The notes below the pieces were generated by a model. The model searched no databases and was not told where the DNA came from. It saw nothing but the letters and a program-made list of their open reading frames with translations. Made by a program: the position numbers and the translations under genes. A DNA stretch of 64,000 nt from Variovorax ginsengisoli. Lineage in GTDB: Bacteria; Pseudomonadota; Gammaproteobacteria; Burkholderiales; Burkholderiaceae_C. Positions 25,011 through 33,281 of the stretch are shown here, in pieces; the first letter of the stretch is position 1; each line of letters opens with the position of its first letter. The stretch covers positions 1 through 64,000 of the forward strand of contig NZ_JAUJZH010000027.1 in NCBI RefSeq assembly GCF_030486595.1, written 5' to 3'.

Positions 25011-25985
25011 AGCTGGCCGCCAACCTCCTCCGCCGCATTGCCGAGGTCCGCGCCTGGGGAGAGTGGCACGACATCGACGGCGGAGCGCTCTACACGCACG
25101 CGCATCCGCATCTATCGAGGCGTCGGCACGGGCCATATCGAAATCAACCCGGAGATCGCGTATCGACTCAATGGCGTGCTGGCGAGCCTGTACCCGATGG
25201 CAATCCCGGCCAAGTTCCGGACACGCCCGAAGTCGAAGTCGAAGACGTTCAAGCTCATGGACCGTCCCCTGCCCTTCGCGGTGCTGCGCCTGCTGGAAGC
25301 TGGCGGCGTGGGTCGGAACGAAGCGACCGGCACCTGGGAGTTCTCGCTTTCCTACAGCGGAAAGGACGAAGGCAAACACGCCCAGCGCGAAACCGAGCGC
25401 GTGCTCGAGGCGATCGGGAATGTGCCCTCGAAGTACGGCTACAAATTTGACTTCAACCCGACCACGGTGATCAACTCCATCCGGATCTCCGGATGCATCC
25501 CGGACGCAGCGGGCTACCAGTTCTATCCCACCCCGAGCACGGTGGCAGAAGCCGCCTACGAGATGCTCGGGTCGGATGGCCAGGGGGACATCTACCTTGA
25601 GCCGAGCGCCGGGATTGGCGGTCTCGCGGGCCTCCTGCCGGCCATGCGTCGAGATCTCGGGCCTGCGATGCGACGTCCCGCGCGCCCGCGGCTTCCAGGC
25701 GCACAAGGCGGACTTCATCGAATGGGCGGCCGCGGCACGCGCAGGCAGCACCAGGTGGACCAAGTGCCTCATGAACCCGCCCTACGCTAATGGCAGGGCG
25801 CTGGCGCACTGCACGAGGCGTCGACGTTAATCCAGGCCGGGGGCCGGATCGTGGCCATCCTGCCGGCGTCGATGCGCGGCAAGGATCTGCTTGAAGGCTG
25901 GGAGGGGGAATGGTCGGGCGTGTTCTCGAACGAGTTCGCCGGTACCGGGGTGAGCGTGGCAATCTACGCCGCGACGCGGCTATGA
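25010..25985 (+). pseudogene. 5'-truncated, frameshifted DUF4942-like DNA methyltransferase
   Basis: After the fusion point the sequence reads NLLRRIAEVRAWGEWHDIDG, then in another frame RIRIYRGVGTGHIEINPEIA, RPLPFAVLRLLEAGG and YQFYPTPSTVAEAAYEML, followed by the AdoMet motif YLEPSAGIGGLAGLLP. The frame shifts near 25640 to CVEISGLRCDV...MNPPYANGRALAH (catalytic NPPY). It shifts again near 25805 to HEASTLIQAGGRIVAILPAS and ends at 25985. NPPY marks N6-adenine methyltransferases. With two or three frame changes and no start, it is non-functional unless the indels are sequencing errors. Confidence 0.75.
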
Positions 25986-26239
25986 GCGAAGTCGAGGGGG
26001 CGACCGGCGAGTTCAAGGTCCGGTATTGCACTGACCCGCCGGCTACGCTGCGCCGGTGGTGCGACGCCCACGCACATCAGATCGAGGAATTCGACTCGGG
26101 CGATGGCTACGCCACGGACAGCGGATTCGCCTACGACATCATGCTGCGCCGCGGCTGGCCCATGAGCGACGACTGGGTGCACATCCTGATCGAGCCGACC
26201 GTGAAGGACATGCTGCGCCAGCTGCGGTCGATCGGGTAA
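25982..26239 (+). CDS. small conserved hypothetical protein (85 aa)
   Basis: The ATG at 25982 overlaps the methyltransferase stop (ATGA), a translational-coupling arrangement. The protein reads MSEVEGATGEFKVRYCTDPP, then TLRRWCDAHAHQIEEFDSGD and WVHILIEPTVKDMLRQLRSI. It is soluble, with no recognised catalytic motif. Its linkage to the methyltransferase suggests it belonged to the same accessory operon. Confidence 0.6.
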   Translation: MSEVEGATGEFKVRYCTDPPATLRRWCDAHAHQIEEFDSGDGYATDSGFAYDIMLRRGWPMSDDWVHILIEPTVKDMLRQLRSIG

Positions 26240-26320
26240 GGGGTTGGCGCCCGGATCGGAGGGTCTCTCGCGCCGAATCTCACCGTCGAAAGTCGTTTTC
26301 GATCGGCGTCAACATCACTT

Positions 26321-26348
26321 TTGACGTTGTTTTTTGAGCGCTTAAGAA
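26321..26348 (+). promoter_or_regulatory. possible sigma70-type promoter of the secreted-protein gene
   Basis: TTGACG at 26321-26326 and TAAGAA at 26343-26348 are separated by 16 bp, in an AT-rich stretch 40 bp before the gene at 26388. The -10 match is weak. Confidence 0.35.
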
Positions 26349-26387
26349 TTAATTTGGAATAGGCTTACCGAGCCCGCAAGGAGTCGT

Positions 26388-26882
26388 ATGATGTCAATTC
26401 AAAAGCTCTTCGTGGCAGGCGTAGTAACTCTGTTCCTTATTGCCGGAAACAGCATTTCTTCAGCTCAGGTGAAAGGAATCAACGTTCCAGGCCCAGGTGA
26501 ACGTGGATTGCTTTGTCTGAACAAATGGCCGCCACTCACTGTAAAAATTGATTTCGTTGAACTCAGCCCTATCCCCACCACCCCCACTAAATCGGCAGAG
26601 GTTAACGCAGAGGTTCATCTGACGGTAAGGCAGGTAGTGTGTATGGGTCCCGGCGTAATTCCATTGGTTGTTGCAGTAAGCGACTGCAAGACTTTCCCAA
26701 GCATCTCGCTATTAGAAAAAATCATTGGGCCTACGGACCACCCGAAAACTGTAAATTTCACTTGCAAGGCAAGTGCTTTAGGGTGCGACGCAGCAGGCTT
26801 TACCTCGGCCGCGGTTAACGCAAGTTGGAGTGACTTCACCACTTCAACCCGCATGAAGGTTGCCTGCCCCGCAACATCGTAG
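26388..26882 (+). CDS. secreted hypothetical protein (164 aa)
   Basis: Has a signal peptide (MMSIQKLFVAGVVTLFLIAG...SSAQ, cleavage near residue 27). The mature part is beta-rich with five or six cysteines (LLCLNKWPPLTVKI, VCMGPGVIPLVVAVSDCK, FTCKASALGCDAAG) that could form disulfides. CAAGGAG precedes the start. GC content is clearly lower than the neighbours, pointing to recent acquisition. Function unknown. Confidence 0.7.
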   Translation: MMSIQKLFVAGVVTLFLIAGNSISSAQVKGINVPGPGERGLLCLNKWPPLTVKIDFVELSPIPTTPTKSAEVNAEVHLTVRQVVCMGPGVIPLVVAVSDCKTFPSISLLEKIIGPTDHPKTVNFTCKASALGCDAAGFTSAAVNASWSDFTTSTRMKVACPATS

Positions 26883-27231
26883 GCGGCCGGGGGACCCGAC
26901 AAGGTCGCGCGCCCTGTTCCCGGCATGAACCGGGAGCCGCTGCAGGGCAATCGCTGACCATCCCCAGGGCCTGGGTCTGCATTGACGTCCGCCACCTCCC
27001 TGATCGCGGGGCTTTTTGTATCCGCGTGGCCGCTTCAAGCTCCAGCGTCCAGATCGTCGCTCCGATGCACAGCAGCACTTCGAGATCGGTTTGGTAGCTT
27101 TCGCTCGCCTTGTCCAAGCGGTCGATAAAGGCCGCGACGTGCGAAATCGCATCCGTCGCAGGCAACGCCGCGCCCGCCCTGGCCATCTCCAACACTGGGA
27201 GCATGACCGTTCCGACTTCGAGGCGGGGCAT
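26883..27231 (-). CDS. possible small protein, poorly supported
   Basis: A minus-strand frame opens at 27231 with MPRLEVGTVMLPVLEMARAG, then FIDRLDKASESYQTDLEVLL and IWTLELEAATRIQK. The first 75 residues look like a helical protein. The rest becomes low-complexity and may be non-coding, so the true end is uncertain. Confidence 0.3.
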
Positions 27232-27362
27232 GCGGCTGCTACGAAGTCGCTCGAAAGGACTACGCAGACTCGCGGAGGTTGGCGCTACCGTGGCCTAGCG
27301 TGAGGCAGAAATATTGCCCAACACTGGGCAGCAGTTTTCACCGACGCTTCTGGAGGCTAACC

Positions 27363-27866
27363 ATGAATGACGCCAAGTCACCCCGACCCGGGATCGCTCC
27401 CGCCCCCCTCGACTTTCGGGGCTTGAGTACCGGAGACGAGTTCTACCGGAGCGCTGAAGAATTTCGCGTCCTGTTCGATCTTTGTCCCATCGCGACATAC
27501 TTGATTGACGCTGATGGAGTCATCGTCAAGTTCAATGACCTCGCGACAAAGCTATGGGGAAGAGAACCCGTGCTCGGTGACACCGACGAGAAATTCTGCG
27601 GCTCTCATCAGATGTATCTACTTGATGGCACGCCGCTGTCGCACGACGAATGTCCTATGGCCCAAGTGGTGAGCGGTGCTATTGACCTGGCAACCGACGC
27701 CCCAGTAGTGATCGAGCGCCCGGATGGTTCCCGGGTGACAGTGATTGTCAACATACGGCCGCTTCGAGACTCACGAGGCGAGATCGTGGGCGCGATCAAT
27801 TGCTTCTATGAAATGGCTAGCCCAATCTCCATCCCGAAGTTTGCGAATTCCCAGCCGCTCAGTTGA
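27363..27866 (+). CDS. stand-alone PAS-domain sensor protein
   Basis: Residues 25-150 of this 167-residue protein form a PAS domain: SAEEFRVLFDLCPIATYLID, VIVKFNDLATKLWGREPVLG, then RPDGSRVTVIVNIRPLRDSR and GEIVGAINCFYEM. No kinase or output domain follows. It stops 54 bp before a receiver-domain gene, so the two may be a split or decayed two-component system. A CTGGAGG-like site precedes the ATG at 27363. Confidence 0.8.
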   Translation: MNDAKSPRPGIAPAPLDFRGLSTGDEFYRSAEEFRVLFDLCPIATYLIDADGVIVKFNDLATKLWGREPVLGDTDEKFCGSHQMYLLDGTPLSHDECPMAQVVSGAIDLATDAPVVIERPDGSRVTVIVNIRPLRDSRGEIVGAINCFYEMASPISIPKFANSQPLS

Positions 27867-27920
27867 AGGCTCAACTTCTCGGCGGCTTGCCATGCTGAAG
27901 CAATCGAATCGAGGCTCGCC

Positions 27921-28291
27921 ATGGCGATCGCCGTTTTCCTTGTCGAAGACAACCAGACGATCCGTGACAACCTGATCCCCGCCCTGGCGGATTTGGGCTG
28001 CGCCACTGTCATAGCCACCGCCGAATCCGAGGACGAGGCGATCGACTGGCTCGCGGTTCACAAGAGCGAATGGGATCTCGCCGTCGTCGATTTCTTCCTG
28101 AAGCAAGGCACCGGCCTTGGCGTTGTCGAGTGGTGCAACGGGCGCGACGCCGAACAGCGCGTGGTCGTGCTCACCAACTATTCGACGCAAGCAACGCGCA
28201 TTGCGTTCAAGAATGCCGGCGCGGACCGAGTATTTGAAACAAGTCCAATGAGCTGGATGATTTCTTCGAGTACTGCCTGCGACTGCTTTGA
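27921..28291 (+). pseudogene. response-regulator receiver domain, frameshifted near its C-terminus
   Basis: The receiver fold is clear: acidic pocket FLVEDN, phospho-acceptor D57 in LAVVDFFLKQGTG, T in VVVLTNYS and the GADRVFE loop. Near 28236 the frame moves, and the expected end KSNELDDFFEYCLRLL continues in another frame to a stop at 28289-28291. Unshifted, the frame runs on to 28445 with unlikely sequence. The invariant Lys of the receiver lies right at the shift, so the native frame product would lack a proper C-terminus. The cause is either one missing or two extra bases in GAAAC. Confidence 0.75.
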
Positions 28292-28488
28292 GGAGATCAA
28301 ACCGCCGGTATGGGCCCAGTCCTGCCTGTCGTCATCGACAGCCGAACAGCATGCAGTGGAGCTGTCGTTCGGCGATCGCGCGGCAAACCGGCGACCGGAT
28401 CGTTCAAGGTGCCGGCCGGTGGTAGGCCTCTCCGACGATCTTTAAGGAGGAGGTCATCGACGAACTCCGGGCATTGATGCTACTAACG

Positions 28489-28502
28489 CGCCAAATATGG
28501 CG
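28489..28502. promoter_or_regulatory. palindrome upstream of hipBA, putative HipB operator
   Basis: CGCCA-AATA-TGGCG is a perfect inverted repeat 13 bp before the hipB start. HipB antitoxins repress their operon by binding such short palindromes, so this is the likely operator and overlaps the promoter. Confidence 0.65.
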
Positions 28503-28514
28503 TATTATTGAGCC

Positions 28515-28862
28515 ATGCCAGCCCTTTCCATCAAGGCAGAAACCGCCGTCATCGCCCTGGCCGAAACGCTGCGCGCCCTGCGCCTGCAGCACGGCGAGTC
28601 GCAGGCCCTGGCTGCTCAGCGAATCGGCGTGGGCCTGCGGACCTACCAGCGCATGGAGTCCACCGGGCCAGCCGCTGGGCAAGTCGGCATTCCCGCCGGC
28701 GGCGTGGCCATCGGCGACTTTCTCATGGCGCTGGAGGTCTACGGGGTGGACGTGGTCGCCGCGCTCACCCAACTTCACCAGGCCGCGCCAGCCCCCGTCG
28801 GCGCGCACCGCGAGCGCGGCCGCACGCCGACGCCCCGCGGCGACACGACCCGGCAGATCTGA
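28515..28862 (+). CDS. hipB: HipB-like antitoxin, Xre-type HTH
   Basis: The 115-residue protein carries an Xre-like helix-turn-helix at about 20-50 (TLRALRLQHGESQALAAQRI, then GVGLRTYQRME). The C-terminal tail is basic and Pro-rich. It is expected to neutralise HipA and repress the operon through the palindrome just upstream. The stop overlaps the hipA start (TGATG), so translation is coupled. Confidence 0.85.
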   Translation: MPALSIKAETAVIALAETLRALRLQHGESQALAAQRIGVGLRTYQRMESTGPAAGQVGIPAGGVAIGDFLMALEVYGVDVVAALTQLHQAAPAPVGAHRERGRTPTPRGDTTRQI

Positions 28863-30205
28863 TGCAACCCATGCGCAACTCCACGCCCTCCGCCGACGCC
28901 AAGTCCGTCCCCGCCCGCCTGTTCGTTCACATCGACCGGCCGGACGGCGTGCACCCGGTGGGCGAGATGCGCTTCGACTCTTCCGTCGTGGGCGGCTTCT
29001 CGGCGAAGTTCCGCTACGTGGCCGAGTGGCTCGCCGACGAAGCGCGCCGGTTCCCGCTGGACCCGATCAACCTGCCCTTGACCGCCTCGCCGCAGTGGAT
29101 CGAGACCGATAACAAGTTCGTGAGTTTGGGCGCCCTTTTCGACGCCGGGCCGGACATGTGGGGCCGCCAGGTGATGCGGCACAAGACCGGCATCGCCAGC
29201 CCCGCCGAATCGGCCCTGCTTCTCATGGGCCGCGGCAACGGGGTTGGCGCCCTACTGTTCTCGACCAGGCCGGATCTGAAGCGCTCCGACCTGCCTGGGT
29301 TCGACACGCTGCCGCTGATCGAGGAGGACCTCTATCGCGTGCACCAGGCCGCGCACAACGTGTTCGCGACCACACCCATGCCCGAAGAGCTCCAGGGCCT
29401 CCTGGCCGGCTCCTGGTCGATCGGCGGCGCTCGCGCCAAGGCAGTGATGCGAGACCGGGACAACGGGATCTGGATCTGCAAGTTCAGCGAACCCGGGAGC
29501 ACCGTCGACCGGCAGCGCGTCGAGTACGCCAACCTGCGCATGGCGGCCGCCATCGGCCTCGAGGTGCCCGAGGTGCGCCTGGTCGAGACCGACCTCGGCT
29601 CGGTGCTCCAGGTCCGCCGATTCGACCGCAACAACGATCTGCAGCGCCTGCACTACGCCAGCGCCATATCGCTGGTGAGCGCGGTCCCCGAGGACAAACG
29701 CCTCACGAGCGCGCGCGACCAGCGAGTCTTCTCCTATGCGAATCTGGCCCACATCGCTTCGACGGTCTCCTCCGACCCGATCCACGACCGAACCAGCATC
29801 TACGCGCGCATGGCACTCAACGTCGCCGTGAAGAACACCGACGACCACCTGAAGAACACCGGCTTCACCGAGACCGAGTCCGCGGGCCTCAAGCGGCTGC
29901 GCCTCTCCCCCGTGTTCGACGTGGTCACCCAGGCTTCCTCGCACCACTACCTGCGCATCGGCTCGAAGGGCCGCGTGGGCACGATGGAAAACGTGCTCTC
30001 GGAATTCGGCTACTTCAAGCTGACCGAGAAAGGTGCGCACAACATCGTAGCCAAGGTGGTCGACGTGGTGGCGCATCGTCACCAGTTCTACGAGGAAGCC
30101 GGGCTGACCGGTCGAGACATCGATGCCCTGAACGAGCTCATCGAGCCGATCGTGCCTGCGGCGGCCGATGAGGGCGAGGTCGAGCCAGCGGACAGCCCAT
30201 GTTGA
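28862..30205 (+). CDS. hipA: HipA-like serine/threonine kinase toxin
   Basis: 447 residues, the usual HipA length. The N-terminal subdomain is followed by the kinase region. That region contains SWSIGGARAKAVMRDRDNGI (nucleotide-binding loop), WICKFSEPGS, the catalytic loop NTDDHLKNTGF and the metal-binding LSPVFDVVTQ. HipA kinases phosphorylate aminoacyl-tRNA synthetases such as GltX and induce persistence. The start overlapping the hipB stop fits the operon better than the longer upstream frame, which would read antiparallel to hipB coding sense. Confidence 0.9.
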   Translation: MQPMRNSTPSADAKSVPARLFVHIDRPDGVHPVGEMRFDSSVVGGFSAKFRYVAEWLADEARRFPLDPINLPLTASPQWIETDNKFVSLGALFDAGPDMWGRQVMRHKTGIASPAESALLLMGRGNGVGALLFSTRPDLKRSDLPGFDTLPLIEEDLYRVHQAAHNVFATTPMPEELQGLLAGSWSIGGARAKAVMRDRDNGIWICKFSEPGSTVDRQRVEYANLRMAAAIGLEVPEVRLVETDLGSVLQVRRFDRNNDLQRLHYASAISLVSAVPEDKRLTSARDQRVFSYANLAHIASTVSSDPIHDRTSIYARMALNVAVKNTDDHLKNTGFTETESAGLKRLRLSPVFDVVTQASSHHYLRIGSKGRVGTMENVLSEFGYFKLTEKGAHNIVAKVVDVVAHRHQFYEEAGLTGRDIDALNELIEPIVPAAADEGEVEPADSPC

Positions 30206-30261
30206 AGGCCCCCAGGAGCAGCCAAGCACTGAAATCACTCTGATTCATCTACCATTACCCC

Positions 30262-30597
30262 ATGGCCACCGTCCTGCGTCGACCCATTGCTGAAATACTT
30301 CGCGATCGCAGCGATTCTCGTCGGGCCCAGTTGCGCCCGCAGGTCGAGCGGACTCTCGCGGAACTGCGCCGACGCGGGGTCGTGTGTGAAGTCGTCGGCT
30401 CGTACGCTCGTACATCCTCAATCTTCGACTCGGGGTCGGATTTGGACGTCCTCATCGAATCGCGCTCAAACTTGTCCGAGACCGAGGTTTGGGATATCGC
30501 CTGGGCCAATCTCCCGGACGTCGATGTCGATCTTGTATTCGCCGACCAGCTGCCGTCCAGCAAGGTAGCACTTATGAAGGAACATGCCCGTGGGTGA
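30262..30597 (+). CDS. MNT-type nucleotidyltransferase antitoxin
   Basis: 111 residues with the minimal nucleotidyltransferase signature GSYARTSSIFDSGSDLDVLI (G-S...D-x-D) and a third acidic residue in DVDVDLVFAD. In MNT-HEPN pairs such proteins AMPylate or otherwise inactivate the HEPN RNase. It overlaps the downstream HEPN-like gene by 14 bases. Confidence 0.8.
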   Translation: MATVLRRPIAEILRDRSDSRRAQLRPQVERTLAELRRRGVVCEVVGSYARTSSIFDSGSDLDVLIESRSNLSETEVWDIAWANLPDVDVDLVFADQLPSSKVALMKEHARG

Positions 30598-31096
30598 TCA
30601 CGTCTTCCAATTGCTTCTCCTTTCGAAAGCCAACGATCTCGAGCTGGCGCTTGGACACATGCTCGATGCGGAAGAGCGGCAGCAGCAACTCAAGATTCAG
30701 TTCCCTGCCGCGTATGACGCTAACTTCCACGCCGCGGGCATCGCTACCCATATTCAAGGAATCTATACGCAGATCGAAAGCCTGCTCAAGCAGGCGATTG
30801 AGGCTACTGATGGCAGATTGCCAAAGAGCGAAACCTGGCATCAGGACTTGATCCGGGTCGCCGGCATGGCAATCCCCGGCGAGCGCGGCGCCCTGCTCGA
30901 CGCGGATGGCGTCAAGAGCATGAAGGCAGTCCTTGGGTTCCGGCACAAGGTCCGTTCAAACTACGCCGGTGAACTGGATCCGGAGCGTGTATTCGAGCAC
31001 ATCCCCAACACGGTATCAGCGGTTCAAGCTGCGGCGGGAGGAATCCGAGAACTCTTCGAGCCTCCGGAAACTCCCCCGCCTGAACGGGACGTTTAA
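30584..31096 (+). CDS. HEPN-like partner of the MNT antitoxin
   Basis: A 170-residue all-helical protein. GFRHKVRSNYAGELDPERV near the C-terminus corresponds to the active-site region of HepT-like HEPN RNases (R-x4-6-H). Here the second position appears to be Asn rather than His, so RNase activity is uncertain. The overlap with the MNT gene supports a toxin-antitoxin pair. Confidence 0.7.
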   Translation: MPVGDHVFQLLLLSKANDLELALGHMLDAEERQQQLKIQFPAAYDANFHAAGIATHIQGIYTQIESLLKQAIEATDGRLPKSETWHQDLIRVAGMAIPGERGALLDADGVKSMKAVLGFRHKVRSNYAGELDPERVFEHIPNTVSAVQAAAGGIRELFEPPETPPPERDV

Positions 31097-31116
31097 CTCC
31101 TAAGCTGAGGTCGCGG

Positions 31117-31392
31117 GTGCGCGCAGAGGAGTTGCTTGCGATGCTCACCCAGAACGGCTACACGCACGTGCGCCAGCTCGGCGGCAAGTGGGTCGGCCTG
31201 CTGCGCTTCAATTTCACCGTCGGCCTGGTGGTGGGCTTGGACGGCGGCGGGTACGACCGGCGCTACTGCTTCGAGTTCGTCGAGGATGCCTGCAAGGCGC
31301 TCGATGCCTGGGACGGTCACGACCATCCGGGTGGGCCATGGATCAAGTGCAAGGCCGCCGGCATCGATCTGCTGAACCCGGACTTTGGCTGA
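31117..31392 (+). CDS. small conserved hypothetical protein (91 aa)
   Basis: GTG start at 31117: MRAEELLAMLTQNGYTHVRQ, then GKWVGLLRFNFTVGLVVGLD, YDRRYCFEFVEDACKALDAW and GPWIKCKAAGIDLLNPDFG. Compact alpha/beta protein. Similar small proteins are common on conjugative elements, but no function is known to me. It follows the MNT/HEPN pair by 20 bp. Confidence 0.65.
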   Translation: MRAEELLAMLTQNGYTHVRQLGGKWVGLLRFNFTVGLVVGLDGGGYDRRYCFEFVEDACKALDAWDGHDHPGGPWIKCKAAGIDLLNPDFG

Positions 31393-31475
31393 GCCCGGTG
31401 GGCGGCGCCCGCCCGCCCCTGTCGCGGGCTGGGACAATGAGGGATTCTTCCCATGTGCCTGCTACGAAAGCCTAG

Positions 31476-32552
31476 ATGAAGCCCCACGAGCTTTGGCATC
31501 CGAATCCGCGCCCTGACGACGGCAATGTCCTCCAGGCGCGTCCACCGGAGGCGTGGGGGCGGCCGGCCAGGCCGAAACCCGAGAATCCGACCACCACCGA
31601 TACCTTCTTGGAGAGATTCAAAGCTGCTCTTCAAATCAAGACCGACTACCGTTTGGCCAAGGTGCTGGGGATCAGCCACACATCTGTCATGCACTGGCGA
31701 AACGGCCGTACCCGGCCCGACGATCTCGTAGTCATCCGCATGGCCCGATTGATGCACAGCGACCCGGCTCCGATCGTGGCCGAGCTCCACGCGGAGCGCG
31801 CCAAGGACCCAGAGAGCCGCGCATTGTGGTTGCGGATCGCTGGCCACCTGCAGGCGACCGCCGCGTGCGACTGCTCTGATTGCCGAGGCAATCCCGTGAG
31901 CCCGTCGACACCTCCCGGTCGTCCTTCGATGCCCGGCCCGATTGCGTCCACGCCCGGAACCACGGCTGCGGGACCCCTTGGCCAACAGGCTGATCTGACG
32001 CCCGAACTTGTTCGGGACATGTTTCGCGAGCTGCGTGAAAAAGGCGCTCTGCCGAAGAGACGCATCACCGACGTCGCGCAGATGGACTACCACGATCAGT
32101 ATTTGAAGTCGGCGAAGTGGAAGCGAATCAAGAAGCGCGTGATGGAGCGCGATGGGGGCCTTTGCCAGAGCTGTGGAGGTCGCGGCAGCACAGTCCACCA
32201 CCGTAGCTACGAACGCGACGTGCTAGAGGGCCGAAACGACGCCATGCTTGCGACGGTCTGCAACGGATGCCACAACATCATCCACTTCTTGGACGACGGG
32301 CAAAGGAGGCCCGAAGCAGAGTGGGATGCTGTCTTCCTGCTTGGTCAGCACCAGACTGACATACCTGCTATCGGAAAGGTCGATCTCCGAAACCTCAAGA
32401 TCGTTGATCGCCCGGACCTCACGCGCATGACCGCCGTGCAGATCGAGCTCTATCGGAAGGCTCACCTACGGGCGATCGCCGACAAGCGCGAGGCAGGTCG
32501 TCTTGCGGCTGAGCGGAAAACCACACGGAAGGAGAGCGCGAGCGACCCATGA
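31476..32552 (+). CDS. HTH (DUF3693-like) protein fused to an HNH endonuclease-like domain
   Basis: In this 358-residue protein, residues of about 42-120 form a DUF3693-like HTH: FLERFKAALQIKTDYRLAKV, then LGISHTSVMHWRNGRTRPDD. A Pro/Ser-rich linker with CDCSDC follows. The C-terminal part (about 205-265) resembles an HNH/zinc-finger nuclease: DYHDQYLKSAKWKRIKKRVM, CQSCGGRGSTVHHRSY, then TVCNGCHNIIHF. The paired CxxC and H-H arrangement suggests metal binding. A sequence-specific nuclease or transcriptional regulator is possible. I do not know this exact domain pairing as a characterised system. Confidence 0.68.
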   Translation: MKPHELWHPNPRPDDGNVLQARPPEAWGRPARPKPENPTTTDTFLERFKAALQIKTDYRLAKVLGISHTSVMHWRNGRTRPDDLVVIRMARLMHSDPAPIVAELHAERAKDPESRALWLRIAGHLQATAACDCSDCRGNPVSPSTPPGRPSMPGPIASTPGTTAAGPLGQQADLTPELVRDMFRELREKGALPKRRITDVAQMDYHDQYLKSAKWKRIKKRVMERDGGLCQSCGGRGSTVHHRSYERDVLEGRNDAMLATVCNGCHNIIHFLDDGQRRPEAEWDAVFLLGQHQTDIPAIGKVDLRNLKIVDRPDLTRMTAVQIELYRKAHLRAIADKREAGRLAAERKTTRKESASDP

Positions 32553-32605
32553 GGCTCCATTGGGCGGAGCCACGAGAAGGTAGCCGGTAGCCTTGAAGAC
32601 GACGC

Positions 32606-33154
32606 TCAGCCGCAATGCCTCGGCGCCTCAAAATCCGCGATGCTCGGCCGCTCGACAAGCTCGTCCAGCTCGGTCCAGATCTCGTCGCACAGGCCCGGGC
32701 GATAGGCAGCGGCACGGAATGTCGGATGCTCGGAGCGGTAGACGTCGAGCAGGCGATCGTTCCCGTCGGCGACACAGGCACGCATGTTGGCCAGGCGGTC
32801 GCACGACTTCACGATGAGAGCAAGGCGGTTGTCGGTCACCGCCAGGCGGGCATAGGCCTTCACCTTGCGCTCCTTGCGATTCGCCCCCGGCGGGTCGCTC
32901 AGCAGGTCGACCGCCTCTGTCACCTCGTTGCCAAAGCGCTCGCGAAGCGCGTCGAGCGACATGCCGGCAACATCCTCCTTGACATCGTGCAGGTAGGCGG
33001 TGGCCTCGGCATCGTCACCATAGGGGCGCGCGAGTTCAGCGACTGCGTCGAGGTGATGCGAGTAACGGTGTTGCCCGTACATCTGTTCCCCGTGCGCCTC
33101 GACGGCAAAGATCCGGGCGCCGGGCGCCTTTGGGAGCAAGTTTGAAGAGGTCAT
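32606..33154 (-). CDS. HD-domain phosphohydrolase, SpoT/MESH1-like
   Basis: 182 residues from the ATG at 33154. HD-type metal-binding residues are visible: YGQHRYSHHLDAVAELARPY (first H), TAYLHDVKEDVAG (the HD pair with following E-D) and later DNRLALIVKSCDRLANMR. This order matches the ppGpp hydrolase domains of SpoT/MESH1. It probably cleaves a nucleotide or alarmone. It is convergent with the HTH-HNH gene and divergent from the methyltransferase gene. Confidence 0.8.
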   Translation of the reverse strand: MTSSNLLPKAPGARIFAVEAHGEQMYGQHRYSHHLDAVAELARPYGDDAEATAYLHDVKEDVAGMSLDALRERFGNEVTEAVDLLSDPPGANRKERKVKAYARLAVTDNRLALIVKSCDRLANMRACVADGNDRLLDVYRSEHPTFRAAAYRPGLCDEIWTELDELVERPSIADFEAPRHCG

Positions 33155-33281
33155 GCGCCATTGTGTCGTAACCATCGGCCCTCGATCACTTTTTCTTGAG
33201 AGTTTGCACGGCGCCTTGCGGAAACGGAGCTGCATGTGAGATCTTGTTCGGAGACATAGCTCGCCGCGAACAATCCCCCCA

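Noticed and set aside
28508..28861. Extension of the hipA frame upstream to 28508
   Set aside because: It would overlap hipB completely in another frame; hipB has a clear HTH, and the TGATG overlap defines the hipA start.
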